Assembly (NCBI GenBank): GCA_032622095.1
Contig: CP136064.1
Span: forward strand, 45,335,573-45,399,572
From: Siphonodentalium dalli
Taxonomy: Eukaryota; Mollusca; Scaphopoda; Gadilida; Siphonodentaliidae
Length of the DNA stretch: 64,000 nt
Direction of reading: 5' to 3'
Made by a program: the position numbers and the translations under genes. Within the stretch, counting starts at the first letter, position 1. Each line of letters starts with the position of its first letter. Under the pieces are notes generated by a model that worked only from the letters and a program-made list of their open reading frames with translations, was not told where the DNA came from and did not search any database. Positions 12,555 through 25,344 of this stretch are shown piece after piece.

Positions 12555-13905
12555 TGGCGATTTATATGGTGTCAAATCGGACAGGGTAACTTTAGAGTAG
12601 TTTTTATTGTTCACATTTTAATTTTGTTGTTTGAAGTTTTGAAATAGAAAATCAATACAACTACGAAACCATATATCTGTATACTATATGTGTTCCTCCC
12701 CCGTTCTCAGAATCTTCAAATATTTGACCACAAATAATGACGAGATTTGTCATACAGCAGTTTTTTCTAGATTCCAGGCACAATCATGAGGTGTATTTAC
12801 TTACTCTGTTTAACGGTATATGCCGGAAATATGATCTATTGGGTTATCATGGTATCTTCTTTTAGAACATCTAACAATACCCAACATCTATAACTTTCCT
12901 CAAGAAACAACAAATGAAACAAATATAGTGGGTAGAACATTTGATAGAGAATAAGTCCCAATATCAAGACGTAGTATAGAAAAGTAGCAGAGCACAAACA
13001 ATAGAGCGACTCGTCGCTAATAGTAACACATGAACATACGTCAAATTGATGTACATAACATAAAATTTTAATAAATATCTTAAAGGCACGTGCGGCCTTA
13101 ATTGTCGAAAATATTCATATTTGTTCCAAACACCGTAAACAGGAAAACATTAAAACGCATACAGTTCCGTTCATATATACCATGACCATCGCGTAAACAG
13201 CATATTATTATAAAGACCTACTATATTTTACCTAAGCAACAGCCTGATTGTGTTACAGAAGACAGCACAATGATTCTGGCTAATCACACACAAATGGCAT
13301 AAACGCTCTTTATTAGTTCCATATCAGGTATTCACCAACAAAGAACGCTCTTTATGTATACCATCATAATATAAACAAACACCAGAAAAGTAACTTTTTA
13401 TGGTTTTGTTTACATAACAATGGTCAAACATATGACCATAACATACTGTTTATGCGATATATCTTATTTGTTTACGGACAAAGTCTATCTACATTTTGAT
13501 GTTCTTTCTGTTTGTGGCGGTTTTTGACGGGTGGAGTGATTTTCACAGGATACCCACCGCCAAGGCCAACCGTGTCTTTAAACATACTCGCAAATATTAA
13601 TGGAGCTACCTTATGACATCAATTGTCGGCAGCTGCAGGAGCTCGGAAGCGAAACAATCGGCGTGCATTTACTGTGATTATTACGGTGAATTTTAAAACC
13701 CACCAGCGTGTTATCCATTCGTCCTGATGCGGTTGTTGTCTGACATAATGCCCCAGAGATCCCACTTTTAAAGCGGATCGCGCCCGACCGTATATACCTC
13801 CCAGGATTGCGATCGATATGGTTCTTGCACTATCATGCAGATTACACCTGTGTGTACCAAAGTTCCAGCTCCCAAGCCCGCAGCTAGAGCGGAACCGCCA
13901 CTTTT
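12555..13905. repeat. Dispersed repeat, family B copy 2, interrupted by family D
   Basis: It matches 2113-2895, but a block at about 13086-13575 is absent from the first copy. That block is the reverse complement of family D sequence at 6690-6960, so a second element appears to have inserted here. Confidence 0.8.
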
Positions 13906-13907
13906 AA

Positions 13908-14770
13908 GGCTTAACCAAAGCACTCCAATATGGACTCCGGTTCAAATTTGGGTAATTTTTTAAATAGAGAAAAAAAAATGGCACAAACTTCACATGAGAA
14001 GCTAAAACCAACTATACGTATATTATATATAGTAAATAACACTTTACCTGTGACAGAAATTGGAAATATTTGATACTTTCTTCCGAACTGAAATCTGACT
14101 TTGTGCACACTTACAGGGTCTGTTGTTGAGAAATTTCCACAAACAAAACTGAATCCTGGTTGGGGAGTTCTCTGTCAAGAACGCTTTGTTGAGAAATCCA
14201 TATATTACAGCACAAAACATGATTTAAATCTCATGTTTTTGAAGCGAGTAATCAAATTTTTAAATGACACAACCAGATATCACACAGAAGTATTTGGCAA
14301 TGACTGTATCCATTGTAAACTTGCTGGTGGGAATTCATTGAGTAATCTCTTGATTAATCCTGATTGGGATTTGGACAAGTCTGGCCATGTTAAAATATAA
14401 GCTGGCTTGCTGAGGGAATCTGACCTTGCACAATTACAGTCATAGTCAAATCAAACTGTTTGCTTTCTGGTGAAGTTGAGCCACAACACATACCCTGGCT
14501 TTGGAAAATTTTAATTAAATACGTTTTGTTACTATAAAATGTGAATTTCTCAACAAAGCGTTTCTTATTGAGTTCTCCTGACTTATGGAAATTAGCTGAC
14601 TGTTTTGTCTGTACGTGCGCACGAAGTCAAGAGAGTGGTTGGTAAATATGTGCTATATATATTTTTTAATCTGCTACCAGTATAGTGTTGTTATCTACAT
14701 ATGATACATTGATTGTTGTCTTCTTTGAATTTTGTGACGTTCTTAATACTTTTCTATCAATTTTAAAATT
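13908..14770 (-). repeat. Dispersed repeat, family C copy 2
   Basis: This is the reverse complement of 5113-5895. It carries about 100 extra bases near 14640-14740 that copy 1 lacks. A 99-codon frame on the plus strand (14101-14400) is not conserved in copy 1. Confidence 0.8.
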
Positions 14771-16902
14771 TGAAAAACATATCCCTGGAGGCCATATGTC
14801 TTGGATAGTAAGCGCCCTTTGTGTGTCGTGTCGAGTAATTCATTCAACGTTTTTCAATTAAACATTAATATGTTCACAAATTCGAGTCTGCAAGTAACGG
14901 TATGACATGTTCAGACTACAACCGGAGCATTGTCATGCGCAAATCAATTATAAGTACTTTTTTCAACGTGCGCACCTTCCCAAATCCCTGAATCGAACGG
15001 CACCAATTTGATGGAAACAATTTGATGCCGACAAAATGTTTTACCAAATGTTTGGTCGGTATCCGTGGTGTATGTCAATGCAGACGTACATATGTACATG
15101 TGTACACATATACGCATATGAATAAACCCACTTGCATGACATGCTATACTCGATATATACATCAAATAAATAAAACTGCGCAGTATATATTATGTGCTCC
15201 ATTTTTTTACGTGTGCATATAAATTGTATACTAGCAGTTTTTATGCATATATGCAAAGTTATGTGTTGGGTTTTATAATTGAACATATAGGCTGGAATCG
15301 TCATCTCCGGTTTAAATCTCCGAGTTTAAACCTGGTTAAACCTCCATTGCGGTCTAAGGGCGCGTTTTGTCGCTCGGTTGCCATTTAATTGATAACTCTA
15401 TTCGGTGGTATGAACATCATGCAGTCAAACTTCCCTGTTATCAATCGGAACTAAAGGCAGGCCGATAAAAAGCTTATTGACACGCCATAAATTATCGCGA
15501 ACGCGTGCACGCTCATGGAATTTATTCATTGAGAAACAAGTATAGCTCTCATGGACCACTAATCCATTCTTATTCTGGGTTTAAGCAAATCTGGCAAAGG
15601 GCATGTCACGGATGCTAGGTGAGAGTAAAATAGACACTGGGCCCTGATTGGTCAATAGCCTTGTGTGCTTTTTGCATAAAAAAATCATCACACATCTTCC
15701 CTATGATTTTCCATAAGGTAAAATAGCCATTGGCACAGGAATTAACCCTTTGTAGTAAAGTTTTTTGGTGTGGTCTAAAACATGACAGTATTTTTTGTAT
15801 GCGGTTCTGACACTAGTTACGAAAACACAAGATTTAAAGGCGAATTCCCTGCTAGACGGACATGATTTTTTTTGCGTAAAAAGTTTCCCCAAATGTCAAT
15901 TTTTCAGATTTAAAGTGATGTGAAACACTCCGGTAGGGTGATCAAATATAAATAGAGAATAATCTTACTAAAGGTAGATATTATACAAATATTATATCCA
16001 AATTGACCGGACACACCATCATTCTTATATATTAATTAAATGTAGCGACTCTCGGTGGTGAAATCGTTTTCGTTAGTTTATCGCCAGTAGTTGCGTCCCG
16101 AATCGATAAATATTTACAATTGAGCGTAGTTCAGACGATGTTATCTATTGGGTGTTATGGTCAATTTGCTTGAGATTTTCGGTGATGTTAGTAGAATGCT
16201 ACATTCCACCAGTTGGCATAACGCATGGATACTAACTTATAAGTTCCACGCACCAGAATATGTCCATAATATGTCTTTAAAGAAAATTTTGGACCCAAAA
16301 TACATTGTGTAAATTTTGAACCTTAAGTTTGAAAAGTGCCACTAAAACAGAAGAACTATATTTCGAAACGGTGTGATTCGGTTCTCCGATTATTTTATCA
16401 ACACAAAAGTCTAAACGCACGTGTACGACATTGTCACAACTCTCACAGCAAGACAAATACAAGAATTCTAATTTTCTGCAATTTTGACGAGTAGCTTGCG
16501 AAATCGTCAACAAAACTACCGCTCCGATTTTCCATTCTGTTATTATGTTTTAGTGCCGGAATTGTTCACAAAGCACATAGAAAATTTGACATTGGACATA
16601 TCGGATTTCGCCATTTTTGCTGGAATACCCCATGCTAAATATAGAAACACAGACCAGTACCCAGTCGGTGACAGAGTCAGGAAGGAAGTATGACTGTTGC
16701 GCTCTGGTAGAGATTGGGTGACGATACGGGGACGCGGTGCACCACTGGTTGTAGAGTATCACTTCCAACAAGAAAAAAAGAAAACAACTCTCAAAAACCC
16801 AACCAGCAGAGTTTAATACATGCAATCGCATTGAGTAGACCTAATGAAGCCATGGAAATGTCCATCTTTATTTTGGACACCTGGACGAATGTCAACAATG
16901 TA
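14771..16902. other. Non-coding stretch, nothing firmly recognised
   Basis: 15060-15280 is rich in GTACATATGTACA-type alternating sequence, which creates overlapping frames on both strands. The rest gives no repeat or domain that I can support. Confidence 0.4.
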
Positions 16903-17290
16903 CAGGGACGTTGCGATATGGGAGGTTGGAGAGGGGGTGTATCACCCCAACTTTGGTCAAAATTTTGAACTGATGAAAAATTCATACCAGACCAAACATT
17001 AGTTGGAAATTTCACACCAACAGGTTGAAATTGTTCTCGTTTGATTTTCCAACAATTTATTAGTGGGGAATTTTTTGTCTTTACACCGACATTTGCATAT
17101 TTTCCTACGTTTGGATTGCCATCAAGTTGAATTTTCCAACTTTATACGGGGTGTCAGGTTGGAAATGTTCAACACTTTGAAAGCTTAAGGAGGGTCTAGA
17201 TGCTAAAAAATAATACTAATTACGAAACTTGAAATTCGGTCTGGTTCAAGGTGAGGGGTTCAGTTGGAAATTACAAAATGCATTTATGTT
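16903..17290 (+). mobile_element. hAT-family fragment (related to 25353-26399)
   Basis: It opens with CAGGGACGTTGC, close to the CAGAGACGTGG end of the hAT copies. It shares ACATTAGTTGGAAATTTCAC and the GTTGGAAAT phrases. The right end cannot be placed, so it is probably truncated. Confidence 0.65.
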
Positions 17291-17334
17291 CGCATGGCGC
17301 GTGCACATTCCACGTCGTACTTGGCATCAACTGT

Positions 17335-17545
17335 AACATGGTAGAATACCCTAGTACAGTTCCATGGTACATCACCATAATAACATAGGTACCATGGTAG
17401 TACCATACAACAACGCTAATACCATGGCAGTATAACTTGTAACATGATATAGTACCTTCGTACAGTGCCGTGGTGTAGTGCCATGGTAGATATCAATTTA
17501 ACGTGGTAGTACCGTGGTAGTATACCATGATAGTATCATGGTATA
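17335..17545. repeat. Cluster of the palindrome TACCATGGTA and variants
   Basis: At least ten imperfect copies of CCATGG flanked by GTA/TAC occur in about 210 bp at irregular spacing (for example GTACCATGGTAGTACCAT near 17390). No reading frame accounts for it. Confidence 0.8.
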
Positions 17546-18219
17546 TTATATCTCACGTGACATCGCGTTCTGATTTGCTGCACACTGCTATACTAGTATA
17601 CGATAGTACCCCAGTAGGATCCCTACATGCCTACTATTATTTTCTATTTATAGTAACACTCTCATTTCTCGAAATCTGGTTGCCGCCTAAAGATACGGTC
17701 AATCTTAAACTATACCTTGTACAATAATTGTTGCAATATCGGTATATCATTAGATATATTGGTAAGTTTGCAATGATATTACAAATGTCCGATCATATCT
17801 AGCCAAAATATTTAATAATTTGTCCATTTAGTTGGCAAGCGGACAGTCCTAATTTATCATTTCCTTTTCCGTTTTAATCGAAGTTAAGCAAGTTAACTTC
17901 TAAAATTTCGCCAAAATTTCTTTGCTAATGACGTATTTATAGAAATAAATCCATGAGTCGTGAAGAGATGCTGTTAGGTGTAACTAATAACATAGTTATG
18001 CTCCCCTGCCATCGTCAAAAGATTGCAGTAAATTGTAAAATCTTAGACCGATTTACAAACTTCACGGCAAATAAAAATGTGACAAAATCAGACACAGAAA
18101 TTGTGTGAGAATTTGCACCAATGTTCGATATAATATAATACATAATGAATGTCCTCCTCTCGGACCACTATTTTGGCATATTCAACTCCAAGCCATTCGT
18201 TATCTATATAATATTACCC
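17543..18219 (-). repeat. Inverted copy of the 730-bp tandem unit (family E)
   Basis: Read on the minus strand it matches the units at 35917-38131. Shared blocks are TTGGAGTTGA then ATGCCAAAATAGTGGTCC at one end, CGATT then CGAAAT in the middle, and TCACGTGAGATATAATA at the other end. It lacks the hairpin partner seen in the array. Confidence 0.8.
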
Positions 18220-18299
18220 AAATAGGTCCTTACTCAACTATTATTCCTTTGCTATATATAGTAATAATAGTTTCGCGTAATCAGATACCATCCGTAAGA

Positions 18300-18560
18300 C
18301 GAGGCCAATCTGATAATTCGATTTTGTGATATCACAAATTCATTTTATGATATCAATAACTATTTTATGATATCACTAAATGCATTTAGTTATATCATTA
18401 AATAGTCTTTTCGTCCGAATTATTGATATAACAAAATGAATATATGGCATCACAAATTCGAATAAGTGATATTACAAATTCATTTTAGGATATCATAAAA
18501 TCGAATATGTGATATCACTAAATGTTTACTTTTTTGTGATATCATATATTCGACTTTTGT
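18300..18560. repeat. Cluster of the palindrome TGATATCA
   Basis: About ten spaced copies or near-copies of (T/G)TGATATCAC alternate with AAATTCATTTTA and CGAATA linkers. The pattern is like those at 8884-10101 and 17335-17545 but with a different core. Confidence 0.85.
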
Positions 18561-19739
18561 TATCACGAGCAGGGTTACCAGGCGTTGACCAGGTTAAATT
18601 GTGTTAAACCCTCTGCTGTGGACATATGGTGGGAATGGAGAATACTCTTGCTCAAAAGTTACACGTATTCTCATAATTTGTATATCCAAATGGCATCACA
18701 AAACGTCGCATGTATTATAATAAGTGGCTCACAAGTTGTCGGAGTGATTGTTATTTTGTTTATCGTGATTAATTCGTCCACCAATAAAGAGGTATTTATT
18801 TACAACAATGCGTACTTCAGACGTTATCGTTTTTTAAATTGTACAGTCGATGATGTTGGAATTGACGTTTGTTTGGGTTTATAAATATGTTTATTGGGAT
18901 CAAAACATGAACATCATAAACACATTAGTTCGTAAAAATAAACGACGACAAATGGGTTTTACATATAGATGTATAAATACATCTAGTGGGTTTTACTAAG
19001 ATTTTAATGACACCTTGTTATCATATTTCATGAAGATACAGTTCTTTTAAAGAAATATCCTGGTGCTCTGTTCATTGTGCTAAACTGGCTAATTATTCTC
19101 AGTTTAAAATAAATACTGCTATATATCAGCTGCATGTGCCGGACACAGAGAGAGATTTCTAAGTTGTTTATGTTAAGCTATGAGTCGGTTCTAAAAATGA
19201 AAGAAATCCTCTGTATCATTTTGTTAGATGCCATGATTGGATGATCCTGAAAAATCTGCTACTGACTGTGATTTCTTTTATCCCAGAAGAAACTACATGT
19301 GACTACACACTGTGACCACTATTTTTGAACAGGCCTTCTACATATTTCTATCCCCCTTTTTTGTGGACAATATCTTGAATGAGACAGACTATAAATTGTG
19401 TTATAATACATGATCCATTCTAACATACATTCCTCTGACGGTTCAAGGTCCCTCATTGATTGTGCTAGAATATATGTATCTCTTAAATATAATGATACTA
19501 TATAACTATACTTTAATGCTTTCTTCAATATATCTGTTTTTGGTAGCTGATGAATGCCCTGATTCCCGTCCCCATATAAATATGCCAGTTGAGAATATAT
19601 AATCGTTCAAGTGACTTAATTCGGTCACCATTAATTAATTGTGTCGAGATTGTGAAATTTGAACTCCAAAAACTCCTTAGAAAAAATTATGGAGATGACT
19701 AAATATAACTCTGGTGGATATCTGCGACTAAATCATTTT
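18561..19739. other. Non-coding stretch, nothing recognised
   Basis: The largest frame (99 codons at 18585-18884) has a hydrophobic stretch but no domain, no start context and no homologue that I can name, so it is left uncalled. Confidence 0.4.
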
Positions 19740-20340
19740 TATCAATGGTAGTGCACCTCATCTCTCCAACCCTGACCCTAGCGGTACCAATTGTGGCGTC
19801 TTTAACCCACATGATTTGATTCCTCGTATCATCGGCGAACAATGTGTATGAATATGGTAGAAATTAGAGCTAAACATATTTGTATCAGCTTTTGTGTTAC
19901 CCCCTCTCCAGCTTTGGTGTTCCCCCTCCCCATTAATGACTCGAACTTTTGACATATTTAAACCACGTCACTTAGACTCATGGTATAATGGAGGGATTGT
20001 ATCAATTTGATGGAAATCGGCGCTAAAAATAGTTTTTGTTATAAATTTTGGTTCCCCTCTCCCCTCCATGACTCGATCGGCGCCGTATCACGGAATTGCA
20101 TGATTATGTATGTTTGGTGGAAATCGGCGACAAAACCTTTTCATCTTTTTGCTTTCCCTCCCCCTTTTCTGTCCATGCCACCAACAGAGTCATTTTAGAT
20201 TATTTTAACCCGCAATACTATCTTCCTCGTAAAAAGTTGCCCCTATATTATACCCTTTGGTCCATCGTGAAGTTGTATAGAACTCAGACAGACAGACATT
20301 CACACATACAGGCACCAAACGTGGCGTCTTTAACCCACAC
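19740..20340. repeat. Degenerate repeat, family G copy 1
   Basis: Units contain (G/A)TGGAAATCGGCG(C/A)(T/C)AAA followed by a CCCTCTCCCC-like block. The segment ends near GAACTCAGACAGACAGACAT. A related copy is at 29440-29850. Confidence 0.6.
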
Positions 20341-20889
20341 GACTTGACTCATCACTGCATGTGTATATCCGACACCGGAAATTATTCAGGAAAATTTCAT
20401 TTGTTTACACAATATGCTTGTGATTGTTAAAAAACAGGACACACCAGAAACATCAAATCTCTCTGAATAATAACGACCCCGCTCGGCACGCTTGCGCGCC
20501 CGAGCTCGGGTCGTGTATAGGTAACATGTAGGCGCGCGTACTTGTGACGTCACACATAAATTACAGTATACCGTGAAGGAGAAATTTTTATTCACACAAC
20601 ATTTTTGTGGAAAAATCACGTGATTTCCGGCAGTGGTTTCACAAAATCGCGGAATCAGCAATGAAACGAATTTAATACTTCACAACTTCCGATATGTGGC
20701 AATGGATAACTGAAGTATTTATTTATTTATAACAGTAAGTTGTTATGAATATGTTCTGCAAAGGTTAATATTAGATCAGTTTCATTTGTTAGCTAAATGA
20801 AGGCAGTTACGGCGTCGTGACGTCAAAACGTCATTTGTCTCTGCGGGCCAGAATCCAGACATGACTGGACGCGTTGTGTCGTCTTCGCT
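20341..20889. other. Non-coding stretch with a GC-rich palindrome
   Basis: 20475-20517 is locally GC-rich (CCCGCTCGG to CGAGCTCGGGTCG) and nearly self-complementary. A CGTGACGTCA-type site occurs near 20545 and again near 20815. No gene is seen. Confidence 0.4.
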
Positions 20890-23800
20890 TAATAGTCTGG
20901 TCGATAAACTCAAATTTTATGGTCAACCTAGAAAAAATTTGGACTAAGTTGGTTATATATCATTTTGAAGAGGAAGCTCTCCTCTATAACATATCCAAAA
21001 TCCGCTAAAATCCGCATTGAGCAATTTTTTTAATTCAAGATGGCGTCCAAGATGGCTGCCATTTTCCTATAAGTCAGCTCGATGCAATTATAGTGAGAAC
21101 ATCTTGTCATATGTATACACTTGTATACATATTTGTGAAGCTATGACATAACGCCATCTTTATGTGCCAAAATTGAAACTTCCCGTCTAAGATGGCCGCC
21201 AAAATGGCTACCGGAAGTGGAATTTATACGTTTTTACTAATACGTTTAAGATAAGTTTCTGAGGTTTTGAACTGGTTGAGAATTGTAACTTTATCTTGTA
21301 TATAGCATGTTAACTGACCATTGGAGCAATGATATATGCTGTTCGTGTGGGTCCACACCCTTCCGATCACTCAAAAATTCGATTTTACAAAACGCGGTAT
21401 AACATTTTACAAAAGATCCCCTTTGGGATTCTGGTCACATTTCACGAACTGTGCAATGTAAGTGATCCATTCTATATCTTATTGATATTCGAACTCAATG
21501 GTACCAAAATTGTCACTTTGGCTCAAAATGGCTGTCAAAATGGCCGCCAAAATATGGAAAAATGTTAATTATTATCTCAACGTGCCATGCAACCGCTTAC
21601 AATTTATGGTGATGTACACAAATGACTATTCCGTATTATATACATTGAATACCAACATTTCTTATGCACCTTTATTAATTTTTACTATTTAACATTCTGA
21701 AATTACCAGAATTATGGGATTTTTTTCTATCACAAACAGCATCAAACTCTGCTAAAAAAATCACTATCTTTAGTATCAAAGGTTCTTTTTATTTTGATAT
21801 GCCTCAAATATGGCATAGTGTGGTGTTTTAGACAATATTACTCAAGATTACATGCAAAATGGCAACCAAATTTAGTAAAAAGTTTATATTCCGAACATTA
21901 TTCTCGGCTGTTCCGAAATTGTAGCAAATTGTGACTCATTTGGTTATTAAACATGCTACTTAATCAATTGACAACTTAATCTTATATTATGGTTGTCCCA
22001 AAATTAATTTTAAGGGATGCAGTATGAATTTTGCCGAACACCTCTTTTGGGATTATGTCCATGTTTTTTACGGAAACGGACGGAACGTTGAACCTGAACT
22101 GACAGGTATCATATTATGTGGCTACTCTGGCCCATTAGCATCAAAAAACTTATAAACTATTGTCAGGAAAACCGTTTTCTTCACATTGCATATAAAACGC
22201 AATTAATGTGGAGAACACTCTGATATTACCTCTATCGATTAACATATCCTTGAGTTATTGTGTAACGTTATAGTCACACAAATGTGCACCAGTACAAATC
22301 ACACATGAGCATGCAGTCACTCCATATATACATACATGAATACCACGTAAATGGCCATTCGCTGTATAGACATACACCTCACCCATTACCATACAGCCAC
22401 AGTTGGGTTTACCCACACCAACGCATGGCCATATAGCCGTGAATAACATTGCAGACACACCAGGTATACTCCTACACCTCACGTGACCTGTATACATATT
22501 CACTACATACATGAACACAAAGTAACCTCTTGTATACCTAGTCACCTAACCATAGGCCATACAGTCACTCCATGTATATGTATTTGCCACATGCATAGCT
22601 ATACAGCCACTAAATATATACATGTACCCCTAACCGATGACCATACAGTCACTCCATACCTGTTCGCTACATCCATTGTCATATATTACTTCTTGTATAT
22701 CTATTTGCCTCACCAGTGGTCATACAGTCTAACTCCCTGTATATATACATATTTGCGACACCCGTGACCATATAGCCACTCAAGATATACATATACACCC
22801 AACCCAAAACCATAGAGTCACTCTAGGTATATACATATAACCTCACACAGTTGGCATTACAGCCCTTCTAGATATATCAATGTCTCGTACCGCGCATACG
22901 GCCATTCATACACTCCAGACTTGCATATACACCTGACCCATGACATTTCAGCTTCTCGCTGTATACGCATAAACAACAGTCGTGATCATAGTCACTCCTT
23001 GTATATCAATTCACCCCACCATTAATTTTGTCATACTGTCAATCCCAATATACCTATGTACATATTGGCCGTGCCATGGCCATGTAGTCACTCGTGATAT
23101 ACATATACACCTCACCCATGACCACAGCGTCACTCCAGGTGTGTATATATACCTCACCAATGACCATACAACCCTTTTAGATATACCAATACCCCGCACA
23201 CACGGCCATTCGTACACTTCAGACTTGCATATACAGCTCAATCGTGACAATTCAGCAACTCGCTGTATACATATACACCCTCTCCACGAGCATTCAGCTA
23301 GTTACTGTATGCGTGTACACACCACCGATGACAATACAATAATACATATTAACATATACATCCCATCCATCACCATGAGGTTGCTATGCATATACACTTC
23401 AACAATGACCGTGCAATCATTCCATGTACACATATACACATTGCCCATAACCACACCCTATTTATACATACACCCATCCATTACCATACATCCAACACCC
23501 GCCCATGACAATACATCCACCCAATGTACATATGTACAGCCCACCACTGACCACACAGTCACTCCATGTATACATACAGGACAGTGTAGCTGCTCTCGTT
23601 ATGACCATACACCACTTCAATGACCAGACAGCCACTCGCTGTAAACATGTTCACCTCACACATCAGCATAAAGCTACTCCTTATATACCTATACATCTCA
23701 CTATGGACATCCCATCCATGGCCATATAGTCACACATTGTATAACTATTCACACCATTCATGAATACAATAATTCCATGTATACCTACTCACATCGCCTA

Positions 23801-25139
23801 TAACCAGACAGTCAACAGACATACACACTGTATTAAGTTGATCAATGTTGATGCTAATGGACCAGAATAGCCACATAATATGATCCATCTCAGTTCGGTT
23901 TCAACGTTCTGCCCATTTGCGTTCAAAAACAAGGAAGTTTTAGACAAAATCCGTATTGCATTCAACAAAATGAATTTGTCATGACTCGTAGGGTACCGGG
24001 ACAATCAGAATAGAACATTTAGTTAATTAAGTAGCACGTGAGTCACAATTGATTATGTATACATATACACCACGTATATACACATATGTATATGTATATA
24101 ATAATGTTTACCAAACTTGGTTGCCATTTTGGAAGCCATCTTGAGTAATTTTGTCTAAAACAACTCAGTGTGACACATGTAACACATATCAAAACAATAA
24201 ACATCTTTGATACCAAACATGGTTCCATTTTACTTTCAAAAAATGGCTCAAACCTGAAAAGCGATTTTTTGCCGATTTTGATATCAGGATTGTGACAGAA
24301 AATTTCGAATAATTCTTGTAATTTCAGTGGTTAAAATAGTAACAAAATACCAAAGGTGCATCAGAAAATGTTAGTACTCAAGCTATATAAGACATAATAG
24401 TCAACTGTGTGCATCACCATAACATGTAAGCGGTTGCGTGGCACGCTGGGATAATAATTACCATTTCCCATATTTTGGCGGCCATTTTGGCAGCCATTTT
24501 GAGCCAAAGTGACAATTTTAGTACCATTGAGTTCGAATATCAATAAGATATAGAATGGATCAGTTACATTGCACAGTTTTTCCCACTTCTTGATGAAATA
24601 TGATTAGAATCTTGGGGATCTTTTGTGAAATGTTATACCGCGTTTTGTAAAATCGAATTTTTGAGTGATCAGAAGGGGTGTGTACCTCACGGACAGCATA
24701 TTTCATTGCCCCAATGGTCAGTTAACATGCTAAATACAAAATAAAGGTAAAATTCTCAACCAGTTCCAAACCACGGAAACTTATCTTAAAGATATTATTA
24801 AAAAAAACGTAAAAATTCCACTTCCGGTCGCCATTTTAGCGGCCATCTTGGACGGGGAGTTCCAATTTTGGCACATAAAGGTGGCGTTATGTCTTAGCTT
24901 CACAAAAATGTATACATGTGTATACATATGACAAGATGTTCTCACTATAATTGCATCAAGCTGACTTATATGAAAATGGCAGCCATCTTGGACGCCATCT
25001 TGAATTACAAAAAATGCTCAAAGCGGATTTTAGCGGATTTTGGATATGTTATGGAGGATATATTCCTCTTCAAAATGATATACAAACCATCTTAGTCCAA
25101 ATTTGTTCTAGGTCAAACCTTTTATCGACCAGACTATAA
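20890..25139. mobile_element. 4.2-kb DNA element with ~1.25-kb TIRs and 3-bp target duplication
   Basis: The ends are TAGTCTGGTCGATAAA (20893) and its reverse complement ending at 25136, flanked on both sides by TAA (20890-20892 and 25137-25139). The left TIR is about 20893-22150 and the right about 23833-25136. They are diverged by eye and contain phrases such as ATCCGCTAAAATCCGC and CAAGATGGCGTCCAAGATGG. The interior is a degenerate minisatellite. No transposase is visible, so it must be non-autonomous. A third, partial copy of the TIR lies at 62880-63755. Confidence 0.8.
22255..23815. repeat. Degenerate minisatellite, ~60-bp period
   Basis: More than twenty diverged units are built from CACTCCATGTATA, CATATACACCTCACCCATGA and CCATACAGTCACTC. 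The period is near a multiple of three and the units are poor in stops, which gives long frames on both strands. The largest (213 codons, 22982-23623 plus) encodes a His/Thr/Pro-rich repeat. I regard this as a by-product of the repeat. Confidence 0.85.
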
Positions 25140-25344
25140 TCGCAGCGACGTACATTGTAGTCTACATTACAATATAGAGGCTTTTATTACCAAAGGCCGA
25201 TAGGCTATATTAAGGCATTATGTACTTATCGAAGTCCACTGGCATCCAAAACGATCTACACTAACAATCAAGCATTCGCGTCGCTGACATGCGTATAGGC
25301 CTAATATATATATGCATATAGTTCCACGATTATTTGCACGATCC

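Noticed and set aside
17335-18560. A CRISPR-like array because of regularly recurring short palindromes
   Set aside because: Spacing is irregular, the units are degenerate, no cas gene is present and the context is eukaryotic.
22255-23815. Several overlapping long frames on both strands
   Set aside because: They follow the minisatellite period, appear on both strands, and encode only the repeat. No domain or start context supports them.
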